Shown here: positions 24,543-37,100 of the stretch, in pieces
Numbering within the stretch: position 1 is the stretch's first letter
Layout: every line of letters starts with the position of its first letter
Assembly (NCBI GenBank): GCA_003971905.1
Contig: RSEE01000022.1
Location: 558,001 to 622,000, forward strand
Direction of reading: 5' to 3'
Origin: Moniliella sp. 'wahieum'
Taxonomy: Eukaryota > Basidiomycota > Moniliellomycetes > Moniliellales > Moniliellaceae
DNA length: 64,000 nucleotides
The notes under the pieces: generated by a model
Databases searched by the model: none
Seen by the model: the letters and a program-made list of their open reading frames with translations, nothing else
What the model was told of the DNA's origin: nothing
Made by a program: the position numbers and the translations under genes

Positions 24543-27071
24543 ATGTCCGAACCTACGAGGGTGTACCTCGTATCCAACGCTGGTGGTACCGGTGGCACCA
24601 CTGGCGGCGACAATACCGGCTCGTCTTCGTTGGCGGATCTGCTGCACCAGCGACCATCGAATGCGCGGCGCAAAAGTCGGCCAGGGCAACGAAGCAAGAT
24701 GAGCAGATTGCTCGGATCCAGTTGTTGCAGGACTTTGAGTTCCCCGAGGCAAGTCACAAGGTCACTTCCACTCACGACGGCCAGCACATTGTCGCTACCG
24801 GCACGTACAAGCCCCAGATCCGCGTATGGGAGTGCGACCAACTCAGCCTCAAGTTTGAGCGGCACACGGATTATGAGAATGTTGATTTCTTGGTATGTCT
24901 CTCCTCTCCTCCTCTTCTCTTTCCTTTCCTTTTCTTTGTTTCTCCACCCCTATGTCGATTCCCCGATCCTCATTCCCGTTTTGTTTGGTTTGGTTTTGGC
25001 TACACTGGGTATGCAGATGTTGTCGGACGACTGGACGAAGCAGCTTCATCTCCAATCCGACCGGCACATTGAACTCCATTCCCAGGGGGGACACCAAGCG
25101 CGAGTCCGCATTCCCACCTTTGGCCGTGCGCTGGGCTACCACTTTCCCTCGGCCGACGCGCTGATTGGCGCAACGGGCAACGAAGTGTACCGACTTAACC
25201 TGGACCAAGGCCGATTCTTGGCGCCGTTGGTGCTAGAAGGCAGTGGGCGTGCCAGCGGAGGCGAGTCCGAGGTGATGGGGGTCAACAGTGTCGATGTCAA
25301 TCCGGCCCATGGCTTGGTTTCCTTGGGAACGGAGAGTACGACGGGGATTGTGGAGATGTGGGATCCCCGGGCGCGCAGGCGAGCGGGCGCATTGAGCGCC
25401 GCAACGCGGACCGTGCTGGAAGCTGCGTGGTACCAGGCCAAGTCGCGTGCGCTGCCTGGTGTGATGGAGGATACCGAGATGCCCACCCAAGCGGGTAGCA
25501 ACACCATCCCTTGGCCATCACCGCACTGAAGAGTGCGCAGGACGGATTGAATTGGCCGTGGGCACATCGACGGGCATACGTTGTTGTATGATTTACGAAT
25601 GGGACGGGCGTACGCAACCAAAGACCAAGGGTTTGGCATGCCCATTCATTCCCTCCCTGGCCCGGCGACCAGGCGATCAAATCTTTCTACTCGGGCGGTC
25701 GCTCGTTGGCCGACATGGTTCGTGGCGAACAGGCAGAAGGAACGGTGCTCAGTGCGGATGCCAAGGGGATCAAAGTATGGAAGAAGGAGAGTCCAGGGGA
25801 AAATGTGGTAACCGTTACGCCACCAGTGGGGGCCAACGGAACGTCGTGCGACCTGAACCATGTGCACCACATTCCCGGATCGGGCTTGATCTTAGCTGCG
25901 GTCGAGGCTACGCAGATGGCCGCTTGGTATGTGCCTGCATTGGGCCCCGCCCCGAAGTGGTGCAGCTTCCTCGACACGTTGACCGACGAAATGGACCATG
26001 AGGAAGTGGCGGGCAACCGTCGTGGTGTGTATGAGAACTTTAAGTTTGTCGATCGTGCGGAGCTGGAGCGTCTCGGTATGGACGGCTTGATCGGTACCGA
26101 CCTGCGGCCGTACATGCACGGCTACTTTGTTACCTTGGGCTTGTACGAAAAGGCCAAGCTGATTGCCAACCCAACCGCCTACGACGATGCGCGCGAACGT
26201 GCGGTCAAGGCGCGCTTGGACAAGCAATCCCAATCCCGCATCCGCCAAAACCCTCAGCCCGAAACCAAAGCGCAAGTCAAGGTCAACCAATTGCTTGCCG
26301 ACAAGGTCCAGGCCAAACAGTCCCGCAAGGACCCCCCGCACCTACCCTCTTGGCCGACGACCGATTCAAAGACTTGTTCTCCAACCCTGCGTTTGAGATT
26401 GATCAATCCAGTCGCGAATTCCAGCTGCGCAACCCGGGTGCGGTACCGCAAACGGCACCCAGCACGACACGAGAACCGTTGGTACGGCGCGACCCTTCGA
26501 CGCGCACCAGGACAGCGGTCGAGGAAGAGGCTATGGCCTCGTCCGAATCGGAGGACGAGGATGCATTTGCGTTTGCTCATCGGCCCGAAGTGCCCTCCGA
26601 GGGGAGGAGATGGAGAGGACGGATCGGGGTGCCCAGCTACGCGATTCACGAGGAAGGGGATGCGTTCAGCCAGGGTGGCAGCCGCAAGAAGACGTTCCAA
26701 GAACGGATGCGGGCGCGGCAGACGTCCCAGGCCGACTCGTCTACCTTTTGGCGTGCGTCCGAGGCGGAAGGGATGGAGTGGGAAACGGGCGAGGAAGGCA
26801 AGGAGGTGTCCTGGACGCCTGTGGGGAGGCGGCGGACGAGTACGACTCGGACGAGAAGGCGTCCAAGAAGAAGAACAAGAAGAAGAAGGCCGGCGCCGAG
26901 GACAAGGGCGAGAAGAAGATCAAGGCAAAAACATTTGGTGCAGGCCTTTCCAAGGGCGCCGGCGCCGAGGAAGGAGTGGGCCTCGAAGGCCTCACCCACG
27001 ACGACCGGTTTGGTCGCTCGCGCCGCCGCAGCACGGCCCGCAGTGCCAGCAAGAATGCCATGCGCGGCTGA
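24543..27071 (+). CDS. ENP2: Enp2/NOL10-family nucleolar WD-repeat protein
   Basis: Enp2 (human NOL10) is an essential component of the small-subunit processome in 18S rRNA maturation. The ATG at 24543 starts MSEPTRVYLVSNAGG. Family hallmarks include QDEQIARIQLLQDFEFPEAS, QHIVATGTYKPQIRVWE, QLSLKFERHTDYENVDFL, DRHIELHSQGGHQARVRIP, GLVSLGTESTTGIVEMWDPR and SCDLNHVHHIPGSGLILAAV, then NFKFVDRAELERLG. The C-terminal third has the NUC153-like stretch DDRFKDLFSNPAFEIDQSSR and a Lys/Arg-rich end finishing RSASKNAMRG. One intron, 24893-25016 (gtatgt to gcag). The reading frame changes at least six times, for example between LADLLHQ and TIECAAQKSA near 24.65 kb, consistent with single missing bases. 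Assignment is strong because the conserved blocks occur in the family order. Confidence 0.9.
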
Positions 27072-27732
27072 ATGGCGTGCCGATCGAAAATGCCATTTAA
27101 CTATCTTGACCAACGTGCTCATGTAGAAGAAACATCATGTACATCCTACATGCTGGACCGCATGCGGAGAGGGGAAGAGTAGGGAAGACAGGAAAGGGAC
27201 AGGCACCACCTCGCATACGATGATGGTCGGACCGAGAGTCTATATGGTGGAGGCCCGTGCCAGTGACTTACATGCCTGTACATTACTTTGGGGTTACTGG
27301 TCGGTCACTGGTCCACTGGCTACTGGCCACTTGACTTGATCGGTTAAAGACGCTACCAAGCTGCCTATGCTGGTTCGACGCCCAGGAGCAGCCCAGGGGC
27401 ACCAGAAAGAATGACAAGAGACTTGTTATACGAGATCCAACAGGGAAGCAAGGGGGTAAGGGGGGGGGGGCAAGAGAAGAACGGGGGGACGGATTTAGGC
27501 AGAAAAAGAACCAGAGACAGTGTAAGTTGGGTGGGGTGTTAAGTGTTAAAGTGGTTGCAGTTGGTTGGTCGTACACGTGCGGTGGTACACTTGCTTGTTG
27601 GGGAGAGAAAAAAAAACGAGGCGATTTTTGGGGAAAAGAAAGGAGTTGAACTCAACAGTCAATATCAGTTCAGTTCAGGCGAACGAACTTAGTACTTAAA
27701 CCTGAACCGCGGGCGCCGGGATGCACGAGAAG
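27072..27732. other. Convergent 3' region between ENP2 and the PUF gene
   Basis: The 660-bp tail-to-tail spacer contains G-rich runs and T/A-rich stretches but no gene. It would hold both polyadenylation regions. Confidence 0.5.
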
Positions 27733-30700
27733 CTAGTACTCGGCGCCAAAGCGGGGCGGGAAGCCAGCGCCTTGCACGCCCACAGCAGGGTAACGCGCCA
27801 TCTCCCCAAATCCGTACGCCGCCGGCGCCATGTGAGCTGGCGTGGGGCAAACGGGTGAGGAGGCGGACGGGAGCCTGGTGCGGCGTACCGGTAGCGCTCA
27901 TCGGCATGCCAGCCGTAGGCGGCATCATGCCCCCCCGACCCGCCGCACTGCAGCGGCCGTCACGGCGGCCGGAGCAGCGCCGGCGGGAACACCAGGGTAC
28001 ATGCCCATCATGCCCGGCATCGCGGGCCATGCCACCCATGAAAGCAGCTTGGTCGTACTCCGGCCGACCGAGGGCCATCTGGTGCATGGGCGCGGCGGGG
28101 TACATGGCGTACCCCCCGCCCATGTGAGGCGGACGCACAGGTACCGGTCCGCCAGGCGCACCGTGGCCGTGGCCACCGTGCCGACCATGGTGTCCGTGGT
28201 GGCCGTGGCCATGGTGCTGCGGCGGGTGAGCACGCGTAGAACCGTGGAGGTCGTACGACTCGCGCTGGAGCTTGGACTGAATGCGCTTGCCGTACGGCGT
28301 GTTGCGGATGACGGGCAAGATGGGGCGAATGCATTCGACCAGTTGCATCCGCTGCAGCGGCTCCGAGTAGTCCAGCGCCGTCTGCACCACGTAGTTGGCA
28401 AAGCTGTCCCGCAGCAACTTTTCCAGTCCGCGAGCGGTCCAGCAGCTCGTCAATCAGTTGCTTGCGCGTCTCGTGCTCCGACACGCGAATGCACTTCTCC
28501 ATCACGTTCGAGCTGAACTTTTGCACAGACAGCGCACACACGTTGCCAATGAACTGAGAAATGACCGCCTCGGAGCAGCGGGTCGTTGAGGTCCAACACG
28601 TACTGCACCACGTAGTTGCCAACGGATCCTGGACCAGCGTCAGCGCATCGTACGTGATCTCGGTGACCAATGCATCCGCTGCGTCCGACGCATGGTCAAT
28701 GCAGCGCTGCAGGACACAGCAACCGTGACGGTGGGTAGCCACCTCGACGGTGTGGGCAGCGACAGCATTGTAGATGAACTGGTTATCCTCCGACCCCAAG
28801 CGGTTGAGGCACTTTTGAATAACATGGTTGCCATTCAAGTCCTTGATCAGCGTTACCACGTTCATCGACAGCGCCACGATGATCGAGTGAATCTGCCGCG
28901 GGTCGAGAGGAAGTCAATCGTCTTTTGCACGCCCGGGTGCCGTGCATGTTGAGCGAGATGCGACCAGTCGCCCGCGACCGATTCAACAATCAAATTGCGC
29001 TGCTCGTCCGAGCAGTACTCCAGCATCTTCTGGCACAGGTAGTTGCCAAACGGATCCGTCATCAGCTCGGCAAAGTGCGGGAACGTCTCGGCAAAGATCA
29101 TGTCGCGGTGGGCCAGGTTGCCGTCCTCCAGCTTCTTTTGCAGGTACCGGCATCCGTGCTGGTCCTTGCACAGGGCAAAGATTTCCCCCTGCAAGTCCTC
29201 CAGCTTGGTATTGGCATCCAGCTCGCCCTTGCGCGACTGCTTGAGCCCAGCCGCAGCGGCGGCGGCCGCCGCCGCAGCAGCCGTCGAAGCAGGCGGCAAC
29301 GTATTCGTCTCTTGACCCAGAACCGAAGAGAACTTGCCCTGATGAGCAAGGAGCGTCGAGGCGGGCGAGCCGGCATTAGGCGTAAATGCATCAAAGTAGC
29401 TCGAGCTAGGTCGCATGCCCATCTCCGACGTGCGACCGGACGGTCCATTCCCACCGTTCGCACTGGCCGGCGGCGCACCTGTCGCGGCCGCACCAGGTGT
29501 GTCGAAGCCAGTGTAAACGCCAAACCCGCCCGCCGGGCCGGCCGACTGATTGCCCCCGTACAGTCCGGAAAAGCCAGCTTGGTCAAACCGGCCCGCATTC
29601 GAGCCAACCGACGTGCGCGGTTCCGTCGGCGTGCCACGCCCTGACGCAGGCGACAGTGTCCCCCCTGACCCGACTGAGACGGGGTACCCGTGGGCGCGCT
29701 GAGGATGCCCGAGGGACCCGTGGGCCCCGCCACATGCGGTGAACCGGGCGCAAGACGGTCGAGGCGGTCCGCGTGGTCACGCATGACGAGCATCGGCCAC
29801 TCGGACGTTTGGCCACGTGCCGCCTTATTCAACGAGCCGTCGAGTCGGTCTGCGTCAGCGGGGCCAAGTCGAGCGCAGCACTGTTGGCAGACAGACCCAT
29901 GGGGAAACTGTCACGCCGCCCGGGGACGGGGTCAAACTTGTCGTCGTCTTCGAGGTGGTACTTCTTGACAAAGCCGACTCGGCATCCAGCTCATCGTCCA
30001 ACAAGTACGTTTCGTTGAAGACCGAGGGCAACGTCGCCCCGCCTTCGGGCGCATGCCCAGACGGAGGAGCGTCACGCTTGCCCACCACGGGGGACGAGGC
30101 GCGCGACGTGTGTTCAACACCGTTGCCCCGGAGCCCAAGCTGGACCGACCAATCGCACCGGGAGGCAGAGCGGCCGTCCGAGTTGTCCAAGCTGAGGCGG
30201 AACTGTTGCGGAGTAGGACGGGTGCCCGGCGTACCAGGGGGGTGGCGAAGAAGGGCCAACGTTGAGTCTGTCAAAGGCATACACCAAATCGGCCCGGCTG
30301 CGAGGCGCGCGGCCCTTGACCACAGTCGCTCCCAGCGCAGCAGGGCTCAGATGGCCACTCGCTGCGCCCGTCCGATTTTCGTCGCCGCTCTGGCGGCGCG
30401 AGTGGGGCATGGACCGAAGACCGGGCACGTTGCTCCCGTGCAAGCCCTCCTCGGGGTCTCGGCAAAGAAGGGCAGCTTGCCGGGACCTTGCGGGAGACAG
30501 TGCGAGAGCCCGGGGTGCGCAGGCTCGAGGCGCGCGAGGTGGACTGCGCACGGAGCGCATTCTGTTCCTCTTGCTGCTTGCGCTCGAGCTGGGCCATGTG
30601 CTGCTCAAAGAACTGGCGGTGGATCTCTTTCTGGCGAGCATGCTCCAATTTCTGTGGGATGGAGATGGTGGGAGTCAGTAGCAGGACCGACGAATAGAGG

Positions 30701-31026
30701 CACCGCAGGGGTGGCGGCGCCCGAATGGGGGGGGGGGGGCAACGTACCAGAGCGATTTCGTCGTCCGAAAGGCCCATGCTCTTGTGTGCCGACCGGTCCG
30801 GCTGCTCGGCAGGGAGGGAGGCGGCCGAGTCGGCCAGGCTGGTGGCGGTGCCGAGGAGGCAGGCAGGGCAGAAAGCGAGCGGGCATAGTCGCTGGAGGCG
30901 GGGGAGCCGGAGAAGGCCGGAGGATGGCAGGCACGGCCGAGGCAGGGGCGGTGGTGGGGGCGGTGGGGGCGGAGGCAGAGGCGTTGGCGGAGAAGGGGAG
31001 GCGGTGCCGGCGTCGCTGGTGCTCAT
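27733..31026 (-). CDS. Pumilio/PUF-family RNA-binding protein
   Basis: PUF proteins bind 3' UTR motifs and repress or localise mRNAs. The ATG at 31026 begins MSTSDAGTASPSPPTPLPPP with a poly-Pro run; an intron at 30652-30747 (gtacgt to cacag) leads into KLEHARQKEIHRQFFEQH, a helix with coiled-coil character. A long disordered region precedes the C-terminal PUF repeats: FALCKDQHGCRYLQKKLED, LMTDPFGNYLCQKMLEYC, VTLIKDLNGNHVIQKCLNRL, ATHRHGCCVLQRCIDHA, VCALSVQKFSSNVMEKCIRV and LRDSFANYVVQTALDY, showing the expected base-contacting triplets (for example NHxxQ, NYxxQ, SNxxE). After the repeats come a His/Gly-rich stretch (about 28150-28230) and the end GAGFPPRFGAEY, stop at 27733-27735. Several frame changes, one within the linker between repeats. 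Pumilio-type rather than Nop9/Puf6-type, judged from the repeat triplets. Confidence 0.9.
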
Positions 31027-31480
31027 GGCGAGGAGGGGTACAACACGCGGGTGGGTAGTGTACAGCGGCTGCGGCGCTACTCGATACAGCAGGGGGCGGA
31101 GGGTAGGTAGAGTACAGAGCGCACCGGCTACAGCCACGGGTGCATGAAACGGGGGGGGGGAGGAGGAGCGGTGGACGGGTGGAGGTGGTGGCCGTGGAAG
31201 AAGGGTGGCGCGGTGGGCAGGCGGGCAGTGGGTGGGTGGTGGGTGGTGGGTGGAGGGCCGAGTGCTGGCTGCTGCCGGGCGGGCGGACACGCGCGTGGCG
31301 CCCAGCAAAAATTCGTTCCTGCCGCCTCTCTGCGCTTCCCCCGCCGCCCGGCACGGCGCCCGTCTCCCGCCCGCCGCTAGGGTTGCCACCACCCACCGGC
31401 CTCCTGTCGGCCCAGGCGTCGTATAACTGGCAGCGGCCCCCCCCTCTCAGTCCTCACGCGGACAGGAAGCTACCTGGCAA
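31027..31480. other. Spacer between the PUF gene and the DOPA-dioxygenase gene
   Basis: The roughly 450-bp region upstream of the PUF start is GC-rich, with G-rich runs and GGTGGGTGG repeats around 31210-31255. No gene supported. Confidence 0.4.
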
Positions 31481-32375
31481 CTACGGCAAGTGCAACTGGC
31501 AAGCGACTGGCAACGGGCAGCCGCTGCCCCATCTGAATATCATTCCCCTCGGCATCACTCTGCCGCCTTCGCGGCACCACCCCCCGGCGCATACGGCGTA
31601 AAGCCCGCCCCTGCGCTCCGACAGCACTTCCGTGTGCAGAGGCAGCACCGGCGGGAACCACAGCGGCAGGTCCCGGTGGTCCACCAGCTCGTTGTCTGCA
31701 TCCATCCCAGCCGTCAGCACATATCTCCGCTCGCAAGAACACACACACCGCACACAGCCGTAGGACGTACCCGTGTTCGGGTGGATCAGAACCGAGAGTG
31801 GCCTGGAGGCACAAGAACCATGTCAGTCGCCAAGGGTCTCCCCCAAGAATGCTAATCATTTCACTGGAATAATAAATTCAAAACCAAATGCACGTACCCA
31901 CGATGGATGGTGAGGAACGCCACCAGAGCGCCCAGCTCTTGCGGGTGAACACGTTGACCTCAAACATGCCCTTCTGGTGCGGGCCAATGGGTCGGTGCCA
32001 AAAGCGATACACACGCAGGCTGGGAAACTCCTTGCGGATGCGCTCCGCAGCGCCACCGCCCATTGCGCGTCGGCGGGCAGCTGGTCGTACGGCGTGCCCT
32101 CGTCAAACGGAGTAAAGTAGATGTGGAGGTCGTAGCCGTTGCGCACGAATCAAAGGGGGGCTGGAAGGAATCATACCAGTCACTGTGGTCCTTGCTCTTG
32201 TTTCCCTTGGCCGGGGTAAAGGTGGTGGGATTGAGCACGCTGCGGCCATCGCACTCTTCACCTCGGGCAGCGGCTGGCTGTTGGGCTCGTCGAGCGCAGC
32301 GAGGAGCGGGTGGGAGCGGGGCGCAATCGGGGGCTGCAGCGCCTCGTCTTGGCGGGGAACGGGGTTGGGAGCCAT
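31481..32375 (-). CDS. DOPA 4,5-dioxygenase-family protein
   Basis: Family members (PF08883) are small ring-cleaving dioxygenases; fungal ones act on DOPA or related catechols. The ATG at 32375 starts MAPNPVPRQDEALQPPIAPR. Core motifs: YDLHIYFTPFDEGTPYDQL, FPSLRVYRFWHRPIGPHQKG, GMFEVNVFT, LGALVAFLTIHRG and, after splicing, PLSVLIHPNT then DNELVDHRDLPLWFPPVLPL, matching the family's H-x-H and HPNTG...DH pattern. Introns are 31803-31897 (gtacgt to ccag) and 31696-31770 (gtacgt to gcag); the exon between them is only 32 nt, and the reading frame is preserved across both. The protein appears to carry about 40 extra residues past the normal end, or the stop is displaced by an indel. Three frame changes lie in exon 1. 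The substrate is not shown by the sequence. Confidence 0.85.
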
Positions 32376-34176
32376 GGCGAGGGTGGTGGGGGGAGGGAGG
32401 GGCTGGTGGAGACGAGGGAAGAAAGGGTATGTATTTGGTGGGGGAAGCACATGGTGCAGACCCAAGTTGGGTACCATCGACATGGCAGGCCAGTCCACTG
32501 GAGTGCAGCCGCTTGGGACCCCCAGCCGATGGCATCTCGCCGCACCCGGCCCGGCCCAGACGACGCATGTCGAACGGATGGCGCCAGCCAATCGCGTATC
32601 GCCGGCAGGCTGCCAAAGCGCCGAAGTGCCGTCAGCGCCGCCAGCGGTTAAGTCCGGACGACCGGTGCAAAACGCTCCGGAAGACGCGGGGGTCGGAGCC
32701 GGGAGCACGTAAAGACAGGTGACGTCATCTCACCAGTGGGCTGAGCGCTCGCTGAGCTCAGCGCGCTTTGCTCAGCCGCTGAGTCAGCACCGAGGTTCGC
32801 CTTCCCTGCTCGATGGCAGATCACATGATCTGTCACATGATGTGTGGGGTGCTTGCAATTTGAAATGTGGCCCAGGTGCGCCCGTGGAAAAGCCAGTGCC
32901 TGCCAGTTCGTGCTAGGCGAGTGCCGGTTAGTGCCGACGAGTGCCCTGCTCTGGCGCCACCGGCCACCGCTCTTCTCACTCACGCGGCACCAGGCGGCAC
33001 TCCGCGTTGGACAATGTCTCGAGACGGCGGCTCTAGATTGCCCGTCCCACACCTGCCCGCGTCAACAGCTCAAGAGCTGCCAGATCGCAGGACCACTTGC
33101 CGTGGCGTTGGTTGACATGGGCGGCATTCCCCGTGTTGGCCATCTGCCTGCTGCTACCGGTGGGCGTCGGCACGTTGTCCCCCTCCCCCTTACACATTCC
33201 ATCACATATGGCGCGACTCCTGACCTGTGACCAGCACATGCTATGAAAACACTATCTAAACAAACACAGAATTATGCACTCTCCCTGACGTAGGCGTGCC
33301 GTCCCGCATTCAGTACTTATACGCATTTCTGTCCGGAGGTATGGGGTGCTCGAGAATGAGATGAGCGATAAAAACTCATCGGATCACGCGCGAATGAAGC
33401 AGAAGCTTCAAGCTCTTGTTGCCACATGGCATGAACTACTACTCGGGCACACACCTTGAAAAAAGCTTTTGAAGGAGTGCTCTCATGAGCGTCCCGACCC
33501 GAATTCCTGACACATACGTATACCACCGCAACTCGCACGTAAATCCAAAAGCAGAGGGCGCTGTAATTAAAGGAACGAAGAGGCCCATTTTGTTCCTCGA
33601 ATGACAATAACATAATCATGTCACAGGATAGCTATAGGCCGTGAGAAAGCTCGGGGCAGACATTAAACCCTCCCACGAAGGGAGCGTGAGCAAGGGGCGC
33701 CCATACTTTCTCTTCAAGAGCCGCGTCACGCGTGCTGTGTGGACTCCATCGAAACAGAGAGAAGCAGAGTCTGATCTGATGCCAGACTTCGAATCCCGGC
33801 GCTGTAGGAGCCGTAGTCAGCCTCTTGCATATATTTGTGTGCTGTGTCGCTGCCTGTTTCTCTGCATTATCCTTCGGTTCGTGTTCAACGTACATTCAAC
33901 GTTCATGAACATTCAGCCGGTGAGGCTCGGCGTTCAACGTACGCTCAAGTACCCAATTAAAGTGAAGATCGTGGTGCCTGCGGCCGCCGTACCAATAAAC
34001 GGAGGGGACACAGCCAAACCCCCTGCACACCTACGCCACGCTTACTCCAAATGGGTGCCCCATCACATATCACCTACGCCACCATCTCTCTCCCCCTCCC
34101 CTTGCTGTCAGGCTCAGGCCATAACCCCCCCCCTTCAGAGCCTCATCACCTTCTCTACTGGTAGCCCCCTTGCCCA
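32376..34176. other. 1.8-kb intergenic region
   Basis: No supported gene. Contains GATCACATGATCTGTCACAT at about 32819-32838, a lower-GC section at 33.2-34.0 kb, and clustered TTCAACGTAC, TTCAACGTT and GTTCAACGTAC words at about 33886-33947. A tRNA-like T-loop near 33790 did not fold (see the rejected list). Confidence 0.45.
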
Positions 34177-37100
34177 ATGGCGCCGCCGCGCCTCTGGAGG
34201 CGTAGCCCCCTCTCATCCTCCATCTCGGCTCCATCACAGCTCCTGGGCCTACTGAGGGCGAGGACGACTGGTAACTGCCCTACTCGGGTCCCATCGAGCC
34301 TCCTTCTTCAGATGCGCCGCGTTTTCATTCCCATCCATCCTCCCGCACCTCCACCCGCGTCCGTCGCTGCTGACCGCCGGAAGTTCAGGAGGGCGTCTTT
34401 CGTTCCACTCCTCCCTCAGCCCCACCCCATCATTCTCCACCTCGCTCCAGTACCCACACCTCCAGCACTCCCCGTGCCACCTCGTCGGCTCTCCTCACCC
34501 AAGTCGGCCCCCGCCCCTCGCGGCCGCTACACTACTCCTTTGGCCCTATTTCCGGCTCCGATGTCTACATGACGGTCCATCCAGTAGCCTGTCAGGCAAA
34601 GCCAAAGGTGCCCATCAAAAAACTATCCCTCTCACCCCGTATCTTGTTCCAGATCAAAAGGCCCCAACGGAGGCCACAGACGTTCGGCCGCAGCTACTGC
34701 AACTGTCGCACCCTCGTCGTTCCGGTTCCGATCACAGTTGGCACTCCCCGCGACAGCGAGCGTCCACCTTGACCATCCCCTCAGCCCCATGTTCGAGGAA
34801 AGCTCGGTCGAGGCGAGCAGCGCAAATGCCACGCCGCAGCTCACCACTTCTCTTCCGTCCAGGGACGAGGGAGGGCAACGATGGATACCGCCGTTTTCGT
34901 ATCCTGCACCGACGACGACGACCCTCGACGCGCTGGACCGGCAGGACCACTTTTTTCTCGTGACTGCCAAACCAACTGCCCAGGTGGCAGATTCTACCGT
35001 GGCGCTCAACGTGCGGCCGGCCGCGCCTGTTGTTCCCCAGGGGGCCGAGACCAGCCGCTTTTCCGACTCTACTACGCGAACTGTCCCCACTCCGTGCCTG
35101 TTCCTGTCAGACCTTCGCATGACGGCGAGGGTCCCATCTTCAGTATTACCCGTCACGGATCGTTTGCGTTGAATTCTACGCACCCTGCTGGTGACCACCT
35201 GTCATCGCGACGCTCGCCTCCCTTGCCTTCTGCTCCGCCTGGCTCTGTCTTTCACCGCGCTACAGGGGAGAGCGGGAGTAAGGAGGAAGGAGCCTGGTAC
35301 CCCTCTTACGCCCATCACGCCCGACGTAAGATCCTGTACGCCCTTCTTGTTTGGGTCTAGAAGGGCTGGGATGGAGCCAGGGCGGAACAAGGGGTGGTCT
35401 AACACCGGGGGGATGGGCACCGCGCGAGCCGCAATGGCTTCGTTGGCAGCTAAGAGCCTCTTCCCCCAGGAGCCGGGGAAGAAGTCCGGCCCTTGCCAGA
35501 CCAAGATCCTTGGGCTGAGTCTTCGGACGTGGCAGCCACCCTACGGCTTCTCGTTATACCAGCGAACACGGGAGTGGACTGCAATTATCTCCTCGTCCAT
35601 CCAGCCGGGCTGGACTCATGTTCCATCCTCGGCCTCGTCTGCGGATCAGTCGGAGCATGCCGCTCCTTGCAGCTGCTAACCAACCCGCTCATCCTCCTCG
35701 GTGGCCCACCAGTACCCCGGCACCTCGCATAGGCCAATCTCTTTCCCCCCCAGACCCCCCACCTCGTCCTGCTGCTCTCTGACACCAAAGGCAGCACGAG
35801 GGAAGCGAGACGGCCATACGCTCGGGACTTGCTCCGGCCGCTATGCGCACCGTCGATGTACAAACGTACTACGCTTTACAAACCTTGCCTGCGACAGTCG
35901 CACCGGCTGCGGCGGAGCGATTGGGTCTGACCCTCGGCCCCGATGGGCGACTGGTCCCGCCGCCATGGGAGGGCAAGTACTGTGGCCCACCTCGGTTTCG
36001 CAACTTGCCCCATCCGGACCCGAAGGGCTGGACCAAAAAGTCAGCGCGTACTACGCGTACTAAAACCACCCCGTGGACAACTTCCGTCCATTCCGCCTCC
36101 ACGCATGGAGGAATGGTTGGATTACGATGCGGATGTTGTGGGGGTGGATCGGCCTTGGCCTGGGCAGCCTGCGACCCAAGGGCCTTGGGAGCAGGATCCG
36201 GAAGAACCATCGGTCCCTCCCCCAGCTGCCCCCCTCAGCTCCGCCCAGGTTAACCCGACGGAACTCTGGGTGGAAGCAGCGACGGACGTAGAGGGCACGA
36301 TTCACATGCTACTGGACAACGCGATTCGTCGCTTATGCGGCTACAAGCTGCTTTCCAGACCCCTCGTTCCAACGGGAACCCAGGCTGACCAGTGATCCAC
36401 CACCGGTGCCGTCCGGATTACCAACGACACCGAGCTGGGAGAGAGAAAGGGCACTCAGCACACCGGCCATGGGACAGCCTCTGGTCCAGGCAAGCGGTTC
36501 TCATTATCTCACCGAGGCCGAACTATTTCATCCTGATGGTTCTGCCTCGGTTCCTGGCGTAACTGCATCTGCAGGCGGTGATGACCGGCCCAGCTCACAG
36601 AGCAGCGGCGGTGCCCAAACCACCACGTTGGCACTCACTACTGAGGAACCTCCCATGCCCGGGCGTGCTCCCAGTACGCCTACCGTTAGCAACAGCAGTC
36701 CAACCACACACACTCATTCTGGTGACGGGGGAAGTACAGCCCGATCTCCTCTTCCTCGACCGTTGCCCTTGAGGCCGAAGTCGTCGCTCCGATCCTCTGC
36801 CTCGTTAGGCTCGACCCCATTCTCCCACCCACACTGTGCGTTGAACAGACCGACGTCATCGCCCTTGGTGCCCTCGACGAGCAGGCGTTTGGACATGCAG
36901 CCTGCCCAGCCCCGGTCGGTACGTTGGAACCGAATGGATGCAGGTTCGATAAAACTACTAATGCAGGAGACGCTGACCCCCCACCTCTCCCTTTTCTTTT
37001 CACAGACGTCCGCGGGAGGACTATACCCGCTTGAAAGGGGTGGTCCTACACCGCTGCCCCGTTTCTCTCCGCTCCCTCTTCGTGCTACCGCAGACCCCAT

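Noticed and set aside
33785-33815. Sequence CTTCGAATCCCGG resembling a tRNA T-loop
   Set aside because: The flanking bases do not form a T-stem, and no acceptor stem or D-arm could be paired.
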